DNA from: Drosophila pseudoobscura
Lineage: Eukaryota > Arthropoda > Insecta > Diptera > Drosophilidae
DNA: 64,000 bases
Assembly: GCF_009870125.1 (NCBI RefSeq)
Contig: NC_046679.1
Coordinates: 4,340,001-4,404,000, forward strand
Direction: 5' to 3'
The notes beneath the pieces are model-generated. The model was not told the DNA's origin and ran no database searches. It saw only the letters and a program-made list of their open reading frames with translations. Made by a program: the position numbers and the translations under genes. This document shows positions 61,183 to 64,000 of the stretch, piece by piece; position 1 is the stretch's first letter; the number at the start of each line of letters is the position of its first letter.

Positions 61183-63315
61183 ATGAAAACGATGAGCGTC
61201 GGTCTTCTCGGCCAGAGCACCGCGCTCCACAGCATGGTATGCCAGTCGATATTGGTTTTAGTCTGCCTGGTCTGCTACGGATGCGGCGGACTGAGTGGAG
61301 CCGAGTTCGTCTTTGATGATACGGTGGCGATTGTGAAGAATAGGGATGTGAATGCTCTGCCCACCAACTGGACGGCCATCTTCACGCACGACTTTTGGGG
61401 CGCCTCGTTGCTCAGCTCCGATTCGCACAAATCCTTCCGACCACTGACCACGCTGATGTTCCACTGCGAATACGCCCTACTGGGCCTGACGGCGGCACAC
61501 ATGAAGTTCTTGAATCTCCTGCTGCACTGTGTGAATACGCTGTTGATGTGGCGACTGGTCCGATCGCTCTATGTGGTTGAAATCAACGGCGAGCGGTGGG
61601 CCATCATTTCGGCAGCTCTGTTTGCCGCCCATCCAATCCACACGGAGGCAGTGTCAGGGATTGTTGGCCGGGCGGAGCTTATGTTCGGAATGATCCATCT
61701 CCTTTGCCTGCTGCTGACGGTGGCCAATACAGGGAAGCACAGTCCCCACAGCATTTGCCTGATACTCACCCTCACGGCGGTCGGGATGTTGTTCAAGGAG
61801 TCGGCCGTGACCATACCCATGTCCTGTGTGCTGATGGACTACTTTCAGAACGGGTTCTACCACCTGTCGCTCAAGGATCAGGGCAGGATATTGCGTACGC
61901 GCATCAGCTACATTGTCTACATCCTTGGAACATCGGCCCTGCTGACGGCTCGTCTCTGGTGGCAGAACTTTGAGTCGCCCAAGTTCAAGGAAGTGGACAA
62001 TCCCATTGCCCACAACGACCACATCCTCACGCGCGTGCTCTCGCAGCAGTATCTGCTGGTAATGAACCTTTGGCTGATGCTGTGCCCCCACTGGCTGTGC
62101 TACGACTGGGCCCTGGGCTGTGTGAAGCTGGTGACCAGCATTTGGGATCTGCGGCTGCAGGGCGTGATTGGGTTCTACTCCATCCTGCTGACGGCCTTGA
62201 TGAACTTTCGCCGCCTGCCCGGCATGATGCTTGGCCTGGGCCTGATGATCATTCCATTTCTACCCGCCTCGGGGATCATTCGCGTGGGCTTTGTTATAGC
62301 CGAGAGGACGCTGTACGTGCCCTCGATTGGCTTCTGCTTGCTGTCCATCTATGGATTCCTCTATTGGTACGACTACAACATCCACAAGCCGTTTTGGCGC
62401 ACTGTCATGCAGACACTTCTGATGCTCCTCTTTGCCGTGATGATGGTGCGGACACGTCAGCGAGCAACCGACTGGCTCAACGAGGATCAGTTGTTCAAGT
62501 CCGCGTTGGAGGTGTGCCCCGACAACGCCAAGGTGCACTACAACATCGCTCGCCTGGCCACGGACACGGGCAACAATACCAAGGCCTTTCAGCACTATCA
62601 CTATGCCATTGAATTGTATCCCGAGTACGAGGCAGCTCTGATGAACCTGGGCAATCTCTACCGGGAGCACGGACAGCTGCAGACGGCTGAAAAGTATATT
62701 CGCATGGCCCTGCAGGTCTTTCCCGCATTCCCCGCCGCCTGGATGAATCTGGGCATTGTCCAATCGGCCCAAAGGAAGTACGACCAGGCAAGGACCAGCT
62801 ACGAGAAGGCTCTCAAGTATAGGTCGAATTTTGCCGTGTGCTACTACAACATTGGGAATCTGTACTTGGAGCAGAAGCTCTATGCCGAAGCGTTGCATCA
62901 TTGGCAGCACGCCGTGACGCTGAATCCTCGTCAGCCAAAGGCCTGGGCCAATATTTTAACCATGCTCGACAATCGTTCGCTGTATGACGATGCTCTGCGC
63001 ATCTCGGATCAGGCTCTGCGGCATTTGCCCAACGAGATGAGCATCCTGTTCATACGCGCCAATGTCTTGGGCAAGCTGAAGCATTATGTCGAGGCGGAGA
63101 CACTCTATAAGCGTGTGATTCAGCTGGATCCACACAACATGCTGTACTACTCGAATCTCGGTGTGCTCTATCATCGATGGGACAAGGTGCAGGAGGCCAT
63201 TGAGGCGTATCGTACGGCGATAAGCATCAACGGCGCAAGGGCAACGACCGCACGAGAGAATCTGTCCAAGCTTCTGAAGCGCCTAGAGCGGGAGGCCCAG
63301 GTAACCGAAAGGTAA
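61183..63315 (+). CDS. Tmtc4: Transmembrane and TPR protein TMTC4, ER O-mannosyltransferase family
   Basis: This is an intronless 710-aa protein. The N-terminal ~420 residues hold many hydrophobic spans, with the acidic luminal motif [15 protein letters not shown] (the DD expected of GT-C glycosyltransferases), [20 protein letters not shown] and the DUF1736 signature [16 protein letters not shown]. From about residue 445 come around seven TPR units ([80 protein letters not shown]). In vertebrates TMTC1-4 O-mannosylate cadherins in the ER. TMTC4 is favoured over TMTC1-3 by length (human TMTC4 is about 740 aa; others are 780-930) and by its resemblance to Drosophila CG5038, as remembered. The ATG at 61183 has AAAC before it. 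A few residues later a second ATG (MSV) is possible. Confidence 0.92.
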   Translation: MKTMSVGLLGQSTALHSMVCQSILVLVCLVCYGCGGLSGAEFVFDDTVAIVKNRDVNALPTNWTAIFTHDFWGASLLSSDSHKSFRPLTTLMFHCEYALLGLTAAHMKFLNLLLHCVNTLLMWRLVRSLYVVEINGERWAIISAALFAAHPIHTEAVSGIVGRAELMFGMIHLLCLLLTVANTGKHSPHSICLILTLTAVGMLFKESAVTIPMSCVLMDYFQNGFYHLSLKDQGRILRTRISYIVYILGTSALLTARLWWQNFESPKFKEVDNPIAHNDHILTRVLSQQYLLVMNLWLMLCPHWLCYDWALGCVKLVTSIWDLRLQGVIGFYSILLTALMNFRRLPGMMLGLGLMIIPFLPASGIIRVGFVIAERTLYVPSIGFCLLSIYGFLYWYDYNIHKPFWRTVMQTLLMLLFAVMMVRTRQRATDWLNEDQLFKSALEVCPDNAKVHYNIARLATDTGNNTKAFQHYHYAIELYPEYEAALMNLGNLYREHGQLQTAEKYIRMALQVFPAFPAAWMNLGIVQSAQRKYDQARTSYEKALKYRSNFAVCYYNIGNLYLEQKLYAEALHHWQHAVTLNPRQPKAWANILTMLDNRSLYDDALRISDQALRHLPNEMSILFIRANVLGKLKHYVEAETLYKRVIQLDPHNMLYYSNLGVLYHRWDKVQEAIEAYRTAISINGARATTARENLSKLLKRLEREAQVTER

Positions 63316-64000
63316 ACTTTTAGCAAGGAAATACTTTAACACTGAGCAGGAACTGCGGTTGTGTGGTTCTTTCAGCGACAACTAGTCCCAGAAGCAGATT
63401 AGATCCTAGGATTAAGGTCACCAGAGATACTCATAGTCTAGTTAGAGGCAATGCAATGCAAAAGTACTTATTCCACCCGCATATCAATTGTACACAGTAT
63501 TTATATATATTTGATGTATATTTAGGATAATTTATTTATTTATTTCCGTGAGGATATATACACTTATTCTTTTTTAAAACACAATAATGATGGATGGGAC
63601 ACTTACATGGTACATAATTTAACTAATTTCTAGAACGTAAGGATCTAACCAGGAAATATGTGTGTACTCTAAGAAAACTATTCAATTCCATTCAAGATTC
63701 GTGATTAAACATAATAATACCGCGAATTACATGTATAAATATAAGAATATAAATAAAGACAAGCACCGCACACATATCATATGGTACACAGATCGGTTTG
63801 GGCTGCTATAACACATGGTAAAAGCTTGGAACATTTGGCAGAGAAATGCGAGACAATGCAAAAGAGAGATTAAAGTGTGGACAAGCACTAGATACTACAG
63901 ATATATTATATGTGTGTATGCGTACAATGTATAACAAAAAAAAGTCTTTGTGTTTGAGATACCGGGGGGCTTCTGTTGGGTTTTTCTAGGCAAACGAGCA
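63316..64000. other. 3' flank of Tmtc4
   Basis: The stretch is AT-rich and non-coding, with an AATAAA at about 63751 as a candidate poly(A) signal. No other gene is seen up to the window edge. Confidence 0.55.

Overview
The window is insect genomic DNA, and almost certainly Drosophila. Compact genes carry 58-70 bp introns with GT/AG ends. The spliced proteins match Drosophila and animal families closely (Surf4, TRAPPC6B/Trs33, mRpS22, BUD31/G10, TMTC4, NAP). Housekeeping promoters use the Drosophila core-promoter motifs known as Ohler 1 (M1BP), 5 and 6. The gene set suggests Muller element E (the melanogaster 3R arm), but that placement comes from memory and not from an alignment. The microsatellite-rich intergenic DNA suggests a species other than D. 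melanogaster, perhaps of the obscura group; this is a guess.

Layout: (1) 1-348, minus strand: the first two exons of a small multi-pass membrane protein that runs off the left edge. (2) 349-40920: a gene desert of about 40 kb with no convincing protein gene. It holds simple repeats, a strong G-quadruplex run, MITE-like inverted-repeat elements, a repeated 12-bp palindrome and one decayed ORF. (3) 40921-43269, plus: a newly predicted two-exon small basic protein, then a six-exon NAP-family histone chaperone. (4) 43940-46419, minus: a 746-aa F-box/LRR protein. (5) 46897-48078, plus: mRpS22, tail to tail with a five-finger zinc protein (minus, 48122-49195). (6) 49505-49939, plus: an intronless BUD31/G10 gene whose last ~40 codons are repeated, in frame, just after the stop. 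(7) 50882-52692, minus: Surf4. (8) 53345-54839, plus: a MADF-domain protein. (9) 55836-57651, plus: an NKRF-like XTBD/dsRBD/G-patch/R3H protein. (10) 57892-59289, plus: a RING-like plus C2H2 zinc-finger protein. (11) about 59390-60198, plus: a methyltransferase-like protein with a probable frame break near its 5' end. (12) 60254-60765, minus: Trs33. (13) 61183-63315, plus: Tmtc4.

The right-hand 23 kb is a typical dense Drosophila cluster of unrelated housekeeping and testis-type genes in alternating head-to-head and tail-to-tail pairs. It is not an operon-like pathway. Their products act in mitochondrial translation, splicing, ER export and ER glycosylation, Golgi tethering, ubiquitination and transcription.

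I see no new multi-gene system. The most interesting observations are: a promoter module that recurs in the same gene-relative orientation upstream of three genes; the G10 copy with its tandem 3' relic; the small spliced gene at 40921; and the repeated TGCGTATACGYA palindrome in the desert.
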